From: Bartonella sp. WD16.2
Lineage (GTDB): Bacteria; Pseudomonadota; Alphaproteobacteria; Rhizobiales; Rhizobiaceae
Assembly: GCF_002022505.1 (NCBI RefSeq)
Contig: NZ_CP019781.1
Span: forward strand, 1,217,001 to 1,281,000
Direction of reading: 5' to 3'
DNA: 64,000 nt
Shown: positions 53,773-63,700 of the stretch, one piece after another
Layout of the letters: each line of letters opens with the position of its first letter
Position numbering within the stretch: position 1 is the stretch's first letter
The notes under the pieces: model-generated
Told to the model about the DNA's origin: nothing
Databases searched by the model: none
The model's input: the letters and a program-made list of their open reading frames with translations, nothing else
Program-made: the position numbers and the translations under genes

Positions 53773-54849
53773 ATGGATATAAGTTTTTTTAATCACAACG
53801 CATTCTCAATGGCAACAATGATGAAAGCGATTGAGAATTACGCGTTTAAACCTGATCTGATTGGTTCACTTAACCTTTTTGAGGAAGTTGAGACAAACAA
53901 GACAACAGTTGGCATTGAGAGACGTGACAACAAATTATCACTCATTCCAACAAGTGAACGCGGCTCACCTTTAATAGAAGCAGGTAGAGATAGTCGCAAC
54001 GTTCGGTTTTTTCCAACAACACGTATTGCTAAAAGCGACACAATAAAGGCGGAAGAAATTCAAGACCGGCGAGAGTTTGGTACAGAAGACCAGCTTGAAA
54101 CAGCGATGAAATTTATCGCTAAAAGGCAAAAGAATCTGATTGGGGAAATTGAACTGACCTGGGAAAATATGCAGCTTGGAGCTATTCAAGGTATTGTTCT
54201 CGATGCTGATGGATCAGTGCTTTATGATTGGTATAAGGAATGGGGGATCACACCACCAGAGCCTATTGATTTTAAACTAAATGAGGACACAACCGATGTT
54301 TCTTATATGGTTAATCAAATTCGCATCAAGATGGTTAAAGCTTCAGGCAATACATTTTCCACTCGTTCACGAATTATTGGGTTTTGTGGAGATGAATTCT
54401 TTTTCAAGTTAAAAAATCACAAAACAATTCGTGAAACTTATCTCAACACATCTTTAGCACAAACATTAAATAGTACAGCAGGTATCGCAACGCCTGGAGC
54501 TATTGAATTAGGAAGCTTTGGAAGTTTTGATTTCGCTGGTGCGACGTTTATTAATTACTGCAACATTCATGATTATAATATGAATACTAAATCCAAGACA
54601 AAACGAAGCATAGGTATTAAGCCTGATGAATGTCAATTCGTTCCTGTTAATGTGCCTGGTGTATTCCAAAAAACATTTGCTCCGGGTGAAAGTTGGAAGG
54701 TTGTTAATACGATAGGCAAACCTCTTTATCCTACACTTGTTATAGATCGCGATAATGACGCGTGGGTGAGGGCTGAAGTATACAGTTACCCACTCTTCAT
54801 TTGCGCGCGTCCTGAAATGCTTTTCAAAGCAGTAGTGAAAGCACAATAA
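53773..54849 (+). CDS. major capsid protein (gpE family)
   Basis: This is 358 residues, close to lambda gpE in size. Family pattern: MDISFFNHNAFSMATMMKAI, TTRIAKSDTIKAEEIQDRRE, VDVSYMVNQIRIKM-type core, and C-terminal PLYPTLVIDRDNDAWVRAEV, then SYPLFICARPEML. It forms the icosahedral shell. Confidence 0.92.
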   Translation: MDISFFNHNAFSMATMMKAIENYAFKPDLIGSLNLFEEVETNKTTVGIERRDNKLSLIPTSERGSPLIEAGRDSRNVRFFPTTRIAKSDTIKAEEIQDRREFGTEDQLETAMKFIAKRQKNLIGEIELTWENMQLGAIQGIVLDADGSVLYDWYKEWGITPPEPIDFKLNEDTTDVSYMVNQIRIKMVKASGNTFSTRSRIIGFCGDEFFFKLKNHKTIRETYLNTSLAQTLNSTAGIATPGAIELGSFGSFDFAGATFINYCNIHDYNMNTKSKTKRSIGIKPDECQFVPVNVPGVFQKTFAPGESWKVVNTIGKPLYPTLVIDRDNDAWVRAEVYSYPLFICARPEMLFKAVVKAQ

Positions 54850-54850
54850 A

Positions 54851-55195
54851 ATGCAATGGCATGGGCTGCTCAGTCAAATGATTGAAGATGTACGTGACAC
54901 TTTTGGGCAGCCCGTGATCTATACACGAAAGAAAACAGGACAATCTCTTCATATCACAGCTATTTATAGCATTAAGCATGCAGAGCAAGAAGCTGGGGGA
55001 AAAGTCAAAACAACTATCCCAAGGAAAGAACTTGATGTTTGCATCAATGATATTGGAGGCGTGCTTCCTGAACTAGGAGATCGTATTGTTCTGCTTGCTT
55101 CTCAAGAGAATTTTACTGTCGCAAATGTACAAGCATCAGAATCAAATATGTATAAGCTTATCCTGCGTGAGGAATCTGTATTTAATGTGAAGTAA
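54851..55195 (+). CDS. head-tail connector, gpFII-like
   Basis: This is 114 residues (MQWHGLLSQMIEDVRDTFGQ..., VKTTIPRKELDVCINDIGGV, LGDRIVLLASQENFTVANVQ). The beta-sandwich pattern matches the gpFII-like family. It directly follows the capsid gene, where lambda has FI/FII. It joins the head portal complex to the tail. Confidence 0.7.
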   Translation: MQWHGLLSQMIEDVRDTFGQPVIYTRKKTGQSLHITAIYSIKHAEQEAGGKVKTTIPRKELDVCINDIGGVLPELGDRIVLLASQENFTVANVQASESNMYKLILREESVFNVK

Positions 55196-55274
55196 AATAT
55201 TTTTATTACTCTCTCATCTTCACAGGTGGAGAGATAATTAACATTGTGGTTTAATTCCTTTTTTGCGTTTGGTT

Positions 55275-55823
55275 TTAGCAACCACTTGCTTTTGTTAAGA
55301 TTTCACCCATACGCGTACGCCAGTTTTTACCTTGTTCCTTAAAAGAGGCAATAACTTTGGGGTCAAGACGTAGAGTAATCGCTTGTTTGGGAGATTTAAC
55401 TGGTGGGCGTCCACGCTTACGACGCTCTTCTGTTACATATTTAAAGAAGGAGGTAGGTAAAATTTCTTTAGCTGGTTTTAAGCGTGCAAGCTCTTCGTCT
55501 GTAAGTGGTGGCGAATCCACTGCATCCCAATCTTCTTTTGTGTAGCCACATCCTTCTTTAAAGGTTTTTTGATAGTCATTAAAAACCTCTCTTTCTTTCT
55601 TATTTGCTTGACGAAAACTGATAATAGACATTGCTTCAATACCCAGTTTTGCAAAAATAATAACTGCTGTGTTATCAGCAAAATGTCCAATAGCTTTCAT
55701 GCGGTTTGAATGTGTTGCATCAATAAAGGCGTGCTCCCAGTCAAAATAAATAACATCTGCAAAATCAAGCTTATGTTTATCAATGTTCGAAACTCTTTTT
55801 GGTTCATCCCACACTATCTTCAT
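55275..55823 (-). CDS. fused BrnT toxin-BrnA antitoxin protein
   Basis: This is 182 residues in one frame from ATG 55823. Residues 1-85 are BrnT (MKIVWDEPKRVSNIDKHKLD, HAFIDATHSNRMKAIGHFAD, IISFRQANKKEREVFNDYQK). Residues ~95-182 are BrnA (DSPPLTDEELARLKPAKEIL, KQAITLRLDPKVIASFKEQG, WRTRMGEILTKA). Separate genes are the rule for this family, so this is a natural fusion in which the antitoxin part may hold the toxin in check permanently. No clear ribosome binding site. Confidence 0.8.
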   Translation of the reverse strand: MKIVWDEPKRVSNIDKHKLDFADVIYFDWEHAFIDATHSNRMKAIGHFADNTAVIIFAKLGIEAMSIISFRQANKKEREVFNDYQKTFKEGCGYTKEDWDAVDSPPLTDEELARLKPAKEILPTSFFKYVTEERRKRGRPPVKSPKQAITLRLDPKVIASFKEQGKNWRTRMGEILTKASGC

Positions 55824-55901
55824 ATATTTTATGTACACTTAAAATATGATATCGTCAACAAAAAAGTGTACTTTAATTCACATAGAGCTATAAAAAAAGA
55901 A

Positions 55902-56219
55902 CTACAGTTTAGAAGAAATATATCTATTTAAGCTTACACCATTTTCAGCAGCTTGAATTGCCAATTGTCTGTGGAGTTCTGGTGGTATTCTTAATTGAAA
56001 TTTGCCACTATATTTTACATGTGACAAAGGTATAGGAACATCCTCTCCACTGCGTTGCATGTCCTCAACAACTTCTGTAACGAGGTTCATAATACCCTTT
56101 AAAGCACTCTCTGCTTTAACATCTAACCATGAAAGAGAAGGAAATTCAGCGCATAAACCAACATATTCCTCATCTTCTTGCGACCACAAAACACGATACG
56201 TATAATGATTATTGTTCAT
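55902..56219 (-). CDS. hicB: HicB antitoxin (second locus)
   Basis: This is 105 residues: YRVLWSQEDEEYVGLCAEFP (HicB core), LSWLDVKAESALKGIMNLVT, and a C-terminal ribbon-helix-helix-like RIPPELHRQLAIQAAENGVS. It overlaps hicA by 11 bases. The DNA-binding domain type differs from the HicB at 43631. Confidence 0.9.
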   Translation of the reverse strand: MNNNHYTYRVLWSQEDEEYVGLCAEFPSLSWLDVKAESALKGIMNLVTEVVEDMQRSGEDVPIPLSHVKYSGKFQLRIPPELHRQLAIQAAENGVSLNRYISSKL

Positions 56220-56463
56220 GCTTTATCCTTTCTATCGCTTGTAAGATTTGTTTGACTTGATAAGCTTTTGCTTTGTTACCAGAACTTTTTTGAATATTCA
56301 CACGAGGATCTCCAAACCACGGGGTTTTAAAAACAAAATGGCTTGAACCATTGTTTCGCGGTTCTCCAAAGAAATGTCTACATACAGCCAACAAATCTGA
56401 AAACTTTATGTTTTTTGGTGATGTTTTCATCAAGCTGACTATTTTTTCAATTTTATGACTCAT
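56209..56463 (-). CDS. hicA: HicA-family toxin (second locus)
   Basis: This is 84 residues: SDLLAVCRHFFGEPRNNGSS, HFVFKTPWFGDPRVNIQKSS and AYQVKQILQAIERI. The conserved His is in SSHFVF. It is the longer HicA type that pairs with ribbon-helix-helix HicB proteins. An mRNA interferase. Confidence 0.88.
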   Translation of the reverse strand: MSHKIEKIVSLMKTSPKNIKFSDLLAVCRHFFGEPRNNGSSHFVFKTPWFGDPRVNIQKSSGNKAKAYQVKQILQAIERIKHEQ

Positions 56464-56552
56464 AATTTTATATATAATATCATTATTGATACTAGTAAAT
56501 GCTTTTCATAGTTTTCAACTGAGATTGCCTAAAAAGGAGATCGATTCTTCAA

Positions 56553-56834
56553 TCATAAATCAAGTTCAGAATGAGAACCAAGACGTACCAAAACCAATCT
56601 ATCCTGATTGATTAAACGATAAATCAATACCAAATCAGGTCGAATATGGCAGTCTCTGTAATCACTCCAATTTCCGGTTAATGCATGATCACGATGCCGC
56701 GGTTCTAACGGTTGGTCATTGGCTAATGCTTCAATAATTTTGCGCAAATCACTCTCTAAAAGGTGGCGATGCCTTCCTTTCATTTCACGCTTGAAATCAC
56801 GTTTAAAAACAGCAGTACGCTCAATCGTCCGCAT
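56553..56834 (-). CDS. yafQ: YafQ-type endoribonuclease toxin
   Basis: From ATG 56834 (MRTIERTAVFKRDFKREMKG) this gives 93 residues. The RelE/YafQ fold shows in LRKIIEALANDQPLEPRHRD, HALTGNWSDYRDCHIRPDLV and LVLVRLGSHSELDL, with the catalytic His residues in place. It cuts mRNA on the ribosome. Overlaps the antitoxin gene by 14 bases. Confidence 0.9.
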   Translation of the reverse strand: MRTIERTAVFKRDFKREMKGRHRHLLESDLRKIIEALANDQPLEPRHRDHALTGNWSDYRDCHIRPDLVLIYRLINQDRLVLVRLGSHSELDL

Positions 56835-57084
56835 ACAAATCATCAAATAATTCGTCTACTGAATCAAACTTTTTTAAACCACCTGTTTCGAGTTCAGCAA
56901 AAGCTTCTAATGTTTTTGCATTAGGTTGAAACAACACTGATGGAATAGCTTTATCTTGCGCGATACGGGTCATCAATACTCTAACCACATCACTTACTGA
57001 CAAACCCGACGCTTGAATGACCTGACTAGCTGCATTCTGAATATCTTCTGGAACACGTGCTTGAACCATACGACTAGTAACCAT
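56821..57084 (-). CDS. dinJ: DinJ/RelB-type antitoxin
   Basis: From ATG 57084 this gives 87 residues. The ribbon-helix-helix region is SRMVQARVPEDIQNAASQVI, then ASGLSVSDVVRVLMTRIAQD, the DinJ signature. The acidic C-terminus wraps the toxin. First gene of the dinJ-yafQ operon. Confidence 0.9.
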   Translation of the reverse strand: MVTSRMVQARVPEDIQNAASQVIQASGLSVSDVVRVLMTRIAQDKAIPSVLFQPNAKTLEAFAELETGGLKKFDSVDELFDDLYADD

Positions 57085-57219
57085 AATAGTCTCTCCTACC
57101 TCATTTGTACTGCACTGTAATACAATATAATACAATTGATGTTTAATTTCAAACACAGCGTTGTCTTGTTATTTTAACAGAAAGTACTTTTACCTATTGA
57201 CAATATAACAGGATTTAAG

Positions 57220-57741
57220 ATGCATCCACGAGATACATTAAGAGAGACGTTTGTTGAGTTGATCAAATCTGGCAAGACATCGGCTGGTGATGAAGTTTAC
57301 AATATGCGAGACTTTAATTTCTCTACTGGAGATCACCCATTTGTTAATGTGTCGACCCCAAACGAAACAATAGAAGATGGGCACGATTATGGGGCAAGAC
57401 GTCGTGTTTTAACGGTTGATGTTGAATGCTATGACACAAGAGAAAATGGAGCGCGTTTTGTTGATCAATTAGCTTGGGAAATTGAAGCGATTTTCCATAG
57501 TAATCCCAGTCTTAACAACACAGTTGAAAACTGTCGCTTACAAAACATTGCCATGGCCTTTGGTGATAATGGCTCCTTAGCATTGCATGGTTCTATTTTA
57601 ACATTTGAAGTCACTTATGTAACCAATATCCCTTCTGAAGAAGAAGATGCTGCCTTTTTTGAGCCTTGTGTAGGCTTTGATCCCGATACAGGCCCTAACA
57701 ATGAGGATAAATATCAAACTGTTGGAAACTCCCCATGTTAG
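57220..57741 (+). CDS. phage tail protein (gpU-like)
   Basis: This is 173 residues (MHPRDTLRETFVELIKSGKT, RRRVLTVDVECYDTRENGAR, FVDQLAWEIEAIFHSNPSLN). It resembles tail terminator/completion proteins of the gpU type. It lies just before the baseplate genes and overlaps gpV by seven bases. Assigned from pattern and position. Confidence 0.65.
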   Translation: MHPRDTLRETFVELIKSGKTSAGDEVYNMRDFNFSTGDHPFVNVSTPNETIEDGHDYGARRRVLTVDVECYDTRENGARFVDQLAWEIEAIFHSNPSLNNTVENCRLQNIAMAFGDNGSLALHGSILTFEVTYVTNIPSEEEDAAFFEPCVGFDPDTGPNNEDKYQTVGNSPC

Positions 57742-58472
57742 AGCGACGTGATAGCGAAATTACAGATTTAAAAAGGCGTGTGGCCAATATGGTTATGGTA
57801 GGCAAAATTAGCCACGTTGATCATAAAAACGCACGCTATCGTGTTCAAAGCGGGAATATTGTAAGCGATTGGATTCCAGATACACAGGCTCGTGCAGGAA
57901 AGACCCGTTCCTATGAAGGGCGTGATGTGGGTGAGCAAGTTATTATCCTTTCCACATCAGGTGATTTATCGCAAGGGATGATTATTGGCTCTATTCATAC
58001 AGATGCCAATCAAGCAGCTGATAAGGGCAATATTCATAAAACCATATACCCTGATGGCACAACGGTTGAATATGATGATGAGACAAGCACTTACTCATTG
58101 ACGATTAAGTCGGAAGGAAAATTCATTTTAACGATATCCGATGGCGTTTCAATGAAAGGTGAAGGAGGTGAATTAGAAATCACCGCTCCAGATGGCATAA
58201 AGATTATTTCAGAAAGTGATATGACTTTAAAAGCAGATGGAAACATGACACTGGAGGCAGAGGGAGATGTTGCTATCAAATCAAGTGATGGGGTTTCTCT
58301 TGAGTCAGGCAGTCATATGTCCCTTAAATCAAGTAGTAGCACCTCTCTCAAAGCGGGTGGCGAGGTATCTGTTAAGTCAAGTGGGTTAAAGCATAATAGT
58401 GTTAACGTCGGAAGTGGCCATAAACACCCTGGTGTGACATCTGGTAGTGCTATGACGGGAGGCCCCATTTGA
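57735..58472 (+). CDS. baseplate assembly protein V (spike)
   Basis: This is 245 residues. An N-terminal OB-fold (NMVMVGKISHVDHKNARYRV, WIPDTQARAGKTRSYEGRDV, GEQVIILSTSGDLSQGMIIG) is followed by a beta-helical spike of repeats (SDMTLKADGNMTLEAEGDVA, SSDGVSLESGSHMSLKSSSS) and a His-containing tip (GHKHPGVTSGSA). This is the P2 gpV membrane-puncturing spike of contractile tails. Confidence 0.9.
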   Translation: MLERRDSEITDLKRRVANMVMVGKISHVDHKNARYRVQSGNIVSDWIPDTQARAGKTRSYEGRDVGEQVIILSTSGDLSQGMIIGSIHTDANQAADKGNIHKTIYPDGTTVEYDDETSTYSLTIKSEGKFILTISDGVSMKGEGGELEITAPDGIKIISESDMTLKADGNMTLEAEGDVAIKSSDGVSLESGSHMSLKSSSSTSLKAGGEVSVKSSGLKHNSVNVGSGHKHPGVTSGSAMTGGPI

Positions 58473-58810
58473 GTGTAGGAATGAATTGTGAAACAGGCAA
58501 ATCCATGGTCGGAGTTGATCACTTGCGTCAGTCCATCATGGATATTTTAACGACACGGATAGGAACACGGGTCATGCGTCGTGATTATGGATCACGTGTT
58601 CTTGATCTGATTGATGATCCGGTCAATGAAGCCTTTAAGGTTGCCATTTATGCAGCTGTTGCAGAGGCTTTAGATAGATGGGAGCCTCGTTTGAAGCTTC
58701 AACAAGTGAATTTAACTTCTGTTGAGCCGGGAAAAGTTTCCATGTCCTTTGAAGGAATTTACGTCCCTTCAGGAAAGCCAATCACTATGGAAGGATTGCA
58801 GATAGGATGA
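58469..58810 (+). CDS. baseplate protein W (gp25/lysozyme-like)
   Basis: The start is TTG at 58469, overlapping the gpV stop, with GGGAGG upstream; 113 residues. The gp25-like pattern is LRQSIMDILTTRIGTRVMRR, DYGSRVLDLIDDPVNEAFKV. It is the P2 gpW baseplate wedge subunit. Overlaps gpJ by four bases. Confidence 0.9.
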   Translation: MSVGMNCETGKSMVGVDHLRQSIMDILTTRIGTRVMRRDYGSRVLDLIDDPVNEAFKVAIYAAVAEALDRWEPRLKLQQVNLTSVEPGKVSMSFEGIYVPSGKPITMEGLQIG

Positions 58811-59631
58811 ATGAGGATTTTATAAAACCAGAAATCATTCCAGAGCTTTCTATTGAAGAAATACGTGCTGCTTGTCTTGAGAGTTTAAAACAGCTGTTAC
58901 CCAATTACACACCTTTGGAAAGTGATCCAGCGGTTAAAATCATTGAGGTTGCAAGTTACAGAGAGTTTTTATTAAGGCAGCGTATTAATGAGGCTGCACG
59001 CAACACCGTTCTTGACTTTGCAAAGGGGGAAGCTCTTGATGCTTTGGGGCAATGGCATGGCGTTGAACGCTTAGAAGGTGAAAGCGATGACAGCTATCGT
59101 GAACGCATTAAGCTTCGTGTACGGGCTGGTAAAGGGGGTGGAACAGAGCCTTATTATAGGTATTTCGCCTTATCAGCAGATAATCGTGTGAAGGATGCGG
59201 TCATTTATCGAAAAGGAAGAAATCCTACCATTCACGTGGCTATTTTTGGCAAGAATGAACAAGGAACAGCGAGTGAGGAATTGTTACAAAGAGTCAAAGA
59301 AGTGCTGACGGATAAAAGCGTGATTATGACCAATGATACCATTGAAGTTCACGCTGCAGTGACAAAGGTTTTAGATTTAGAAGCAGATGTTTGGCTCTTA
59401 CCTGAAATTTCTTTAGAAATCTTAACCCAAATGGAGGCAAATTTACGGGCAGCTTGGAAGAAAGAGCAAGCCCTTGGTCGTGAGTTGAGTTCATCATGGT
59501 GGATTTCAAAACTGATGATCCCTGGTGTACAGAAAGTCATTGCTGTTAATCCAACAAATGATATTGCCGTCTCCAGTGAAGAGGTTTTAGCCATTGGTAA
59601 AGTGACGCTCAACTTCAAAGGGCGTCTATAG
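58807..59631 (+). CDS. baseplate assembly protein J
   Basis: This is 274 residues. P2 gpJ features: LLPNYTPLESDPAVKIIEVA, YREFLLRQRINEAARNTVLD, FAKGEALDALGQWHGVERLE, DDSYRERIKLR. It forms the baseplate wedge with W and I. Confidence 0.93.
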   Translation: MNEDFIKPEIIPELSIEEIRAACLESLKQLLPNYTPLESDPAVKIIEVASYREFLLRQRINEAARNTVLDFAKGEALDALGQWHGVERLEGESDDSYRERIKLRVRAGKGGGTEPYYRYFALSADNRVKDAVIYRKGRNPTIHVAIFGKNEQGTASEELLQRVKEVLTDKSVIMTNDTIEVHAAVTKVLDLEADVWLLPEISLEILTQMEANLRAAWKKEQALGRELSSSWWISKLMIPGVQKVIAVNPTNDIAVSSEEVLAIGKVTLNFKGRL

Positions 59632-59633
59632 TA

Positions 59634-60737
59634 ATGCTTGGGTGCTTACTGCCGACAAACACAACACAATTTGAAAAACGCCTTGCAGATGCTTGTGACT
59701 TTCATAAAAGCATTGAAGATTCAATCAATTTTATCTCTCGTGCAAAGCTTGATATCATAGACCCAAGCTTCTTGCCATGGTTGGTTGAAGAATATGGACT
59801 TGGAGAACTGACATCTTATGTTCCAGATCTCTCTGTTTTGCTTGAAACGGGACCGAGCTGGCAGCGGGTACGTGGATCTCTAAAAGCTATCGATAAAGGG
59901 CTTGAATGGTTAGATCTGAATGCACAGTTCGTAAAGGCATGGCCAGAGCGAAAATGGTGGAATTCATTTCAGCTTTATTTTGATCAATTGCCTGACACAG
60001 ACAAACTTAAAGCCATTGAAGGGATCGTCAAGCTTTCTGAATGTTTACGTTCTGATTTTTGGCGTGGTATTCATGGTTATGATGCTCCCATTGTAGAAGG
60101 GAATATATCTCGCTTAGATGACAGCATGTTTGACTCTCAAAGCGGTGTGTGCGTGACAGAAAGCGGCACAGTATTTTCCTTTGGGCGTTCTACAGAAATA
60201 AGCCTCACTTTAACTGAAGAAGACGGAAAGCTCATTGGCAATTGGATTGACGATCAAGAAGAGCTTGTTTGGGAAGGTTTAGATTATCCATGGGATGTGA
60301 TGGACTTCCCTTGGGTGTCAGTGGGGAAAAACGAGCGTGACATACTCATGGCGGGTTGGTTTAAAGGTCGCACTCTTTATCTGGCTTTAAGAGACGACGA
60401 CGATAAGTTGATTGGTTATCGAAGATGTAACATTGTTCAACAGGTGAAAAGTGACTTAAACGGGGTTTACAGTTATTCAGACAGTCGACTTGAGCCTTCT
60501 ACACAAGGTACACAGTTTTTGACTGCAGCACGAACGCAGTTTCATGATGTCGATGATAAACAGGTAGCGTCTACTTCTGTCCTTGTTCATGCAACCCCTG
60601 CAAAGCTTATTCCCTTTGGAAGACTGTGGTTAGAGCCAGATGGGCTTATTGATGGCGTGGAGATTCTTAAAACCCCTGTTTCTCTATCTTTACGTAAAGA
60701 TGTTCGTGAACAATTCAAAATTTTATTGAGGTTTTAA
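59634..60737 (+). CDS. tail protein I, long form
   Basis: This is 367 residues; P2 gpI is about 176. The N-terminal ~190 residues match gpI (LLPTNTTQFEKRLADACDFH, ISRAKLDIIDPSFLPWLVEE, GPSWQRVRGSLKAIDKGLEW). The C-terminal ~175 residues are an extra beta-rich region (FGRSTEISLTLTEEDGKLIG, WEGLDYPWDVMDFPWVSVGK) of unknown role, possibly for tail-fibre attachment. Confidence 0.82.
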   Translation: MLGCLLPTNTTQFEKRLADACDFHKSIEDSINFISRAKLDIIDPSFLPWLVEEYGLGELTSYVPDLSVLLETGPSWQRVRGSLKAIDKGLEWLDLNAQFVKAWPERKWWNSFQLYFDQLPDTDKLKAIEGIVKLSECLRSDFWRGIHGYDAPIVEGNISRLDDSMFDSQSGVCVTESGTVFSFGRSTEISLTLTEEDGKLIGNWIDDQEELVWEGLDYPWDVMDFPWVSVGKNERDILMAGWFKGRTLYLALRDDDDKLIGYRRCNIVQQVKSDLNGVYSYSDSRLEPSTQGTQFLTAARTQFHDVDDKQVASTSVLVHATPAKLIPFGRLWLEPDGLIDGVEILKTPVSLSLRKDVREQFKILLRF

Positions 60738-60738
60738 T

Positions 60739-63700
60739 ATGGAGCATGAAAGCGGTTTACCGTTTGCAATTGACCGATCTGTAGGCAAAGACGAGCAACA
60801 AAGTGTTGTATTCTATGGAGAGCGTTCCTTTATTCAAAGTGCAGAACTCAATGAAGTTCAAACCATTATTCGTGGTCGTCATGATCGTTTAGGAAGACTT
60901 GTGGCCAAAGAAGGTGACCGTATTGAGCGTGCCGATGCTTTCGTTGATCAAAGCACTCAAAAAGTTACTTTGACAGAAGGAAAAATCTTTATTGCAGGGG
61001 ATATCTTCCCTGTATCAGAAACCGTTTTAAACAATGTCCCCATGCTTGGACGTGTAGAGATCGGTGTAAAGCTTCAAAAAAAGTGGATAACCCATGAAGA
61101 TGATCCACAGTTATTAGGCCAAATTCCAGGCACATTGGCAGAAGGTGAGCCAGGAGCGGCAAGAGAAACAGCAAAACTTGTATGGGCTTTGGAAAATGAC
61201 AAGCAAGAAGGTGTTTTCTTCCCTGTCTATGTCTTACAAGATGGCACTTTGATTGATCAAAAGCCCCCTTCATTGTTAGAACCTGCTTTGCAAGCTATTG
61301 CAACTTATGACCGTGCTCATGGGCATTATATTGTCAATGGTTGTCGGGTGACAGCCTTAGGACAAAATGATGGCAAACAAATATTTAGTATAGAAGAAGG
61401 TGAAGCCAATATTAATGGCTTTAAACATAAACGCCTTGCTGCTTTAAGGCATGAAGAGCCAGAAGACTATTGTGAAGGCATAGTGCCAAGTGAAACACAT
61501 CTCTTTACATCCAAGAAAGCCAAGGCAACTAAATCCGAGAAGACAAGCTTTACGTTTGAAACTTATTATTTTCCCATCGCAACTGTTCACTCTATTTTAC
61601 TCACAAAAGAAAAGACCACTAATGTCACCCGCGGTGGCGTAGCCTCAGGACGTGATGGGGTTCCCGATAAAAGTGTTGTGAGTTTTATAAAGGTCGTTCA
61701 AGGGGATAAGGAATTTAAAGAAGGCGTAGACTTTAAAAAGACGGGTGATACGATTGACTGGTCTCTATCTGGCGATGAACCTAAACCAGGTAGCACTTAT
61801 GAGGTCACCTATCACTATCGTGCAAAGGTGAATGCTGATAAAATTACAGCGCGGGAAATTACTGTCACGGATGGTGCTGAAGGTGGAGATATTATTGTCA
61901 GTTACACCTACAAACTGCCTCGTATTGACCGCATAGGCTTAAATGCTCAAGGGAATGTGGTTTATATTCAAGGGATTTCAGCAGACAATCCTATAGCACC
62001 TAGTGTTCCTGATGATATCTTATCGCTTGCAACGATCACAAATAATTGGCTTGATTATCCACGTGTCGATAATAATGGCACACGTGTTGCCCCTTATGCT
62101 GAAATGTGGCGCTATTTTAACCGTGTTCTCGATCTTGATCGGTTATTACAGCTTGAAAAGATTAAGAGCAATGTTGATTCAAAAGAACCTGTCTCCAAAA
62201 AAGGGATGATTGCCGATCCTTTTCTTGATGACAGTCTTCGTGATGAAGGAATAGAACAAACAGGTGCAATAGGTCATGGCTTATTACGCCTTGCTATTGA
62301 GCCTACATTTTACTACGCTCCCTTAAATGAGCCTGTCACCCTCGATTGGGAGAATGAAGTCATCATTGCGCAAGAGTTGATGACTGCTTGCGAGAAAATC
62401 AATCCTTATCAGAACTTTGATCCATTGCCAGGCACACTTGCCCTCACCCCTGCAACGGATTTCTGGCGTGTTCAACGTACAGATTGGCTTTCAGGCGTGA
62501 CAAATGAACTGTCTATGGGCAGCCGTCCTGGGGGTGGGCGTCAAACAGAAACGAAGGATGAACTGGTCAGTACACATCAAGAGCAAATTGATTTCTTAAG
62601 ACAAATTGATCTCAATTTTAAAATTGAAGGCTTTGGTAAAGGAGAGGTTTTAGAAAGTCTGACATTTGATGGCGTTAGTGTTTTACCAAAAGAAACACTT
62701 ACGGCTAATCCTCAAGGCATTATTGAAGGGAAGTTTAAAATTCCTAAAGACATCACAGCAGGAACAAAAAACGTCATTGCTGTTGGTAAAGGAAAAACAA
62801 CGGCTACAGGTTTGTTTACGGGGCAAGGTACAATTGATGTGCAGGTTATGCGGCGTGTAACAACAGTGCGTGTATGGAAGAAATCTGATCCGCAAGCTCA
62901 AGTCTTTACGCCTGATGAAACGCGGCAAATAACAGGTATTGATTTCCATATTTGCAAGATTGGCAATCGTGCGCATGATTTGATGGTAGATCTCGTTACA
63001 ACAGACAACGGCTATCCTACAGCGGACATTCAAGCACAAGCTCTCTATTCAATGAAAGAGGCTGAAACAGGATGGGCTGCAGCACGCTATAGTGTTCCAT
63101 TGACCGTGCTTAATGATCGTTTAACAGCCTTTGTCATTAAAACGGATGATGGTGATCATTCTGTTTCATTAGCAAAACTTGGAGATTTTGATGAAGAAAA
63201 CCAAAGATATGTCTCCAGTCATCCTTATATCACAGGGCCTCGTTTTTCTTCTGTGAATGCGCAAACATGGACAGCTCATCAAGATGAGGCCTTAGCATTT
63301 CGTGTACTTGCTGCTCGTTATACACAAACAGAAAAAACTGTCGATTTAGGTGAGTTTGATCTTAAAGAGTGTTCTGATTTGCAGGTGCGTGCAGCGATTG
63401 AATTGCCCTCCAGTGAATGTTCTGTCATCTTTGAAATTGAACGCAACAACGGTACAATTTATCAACTCTTACCGTTCCAATTGCTCAGTTTAACGGAATA
63501 TATCAGTGAAAAAGTCCAGTTACGAGCCATTTTAAAAGGGACAGAGAAGCTTTCACCAGTATTGTTTGCTCCCATTGAATTGATTGCGGGCAAGATTAGA
63601 AAAGAAGCAACCTATGTCACACGTGCTTTTTCCTTTGGAGAAAAGTCGAGGCTAACCAGTTATATTAAAACTTTTTTACCAGGCGGTTCGACCTTTAAAA

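Noticed and set aside
57186..57203. 18-base match CTTTTACCTATTGACAAT shared with the antirepressor array (about 37250 and 37917)
   Set aside because: The match does not extend and includes a TTGACA-like box; most likely chance or a tiny recombination trace.
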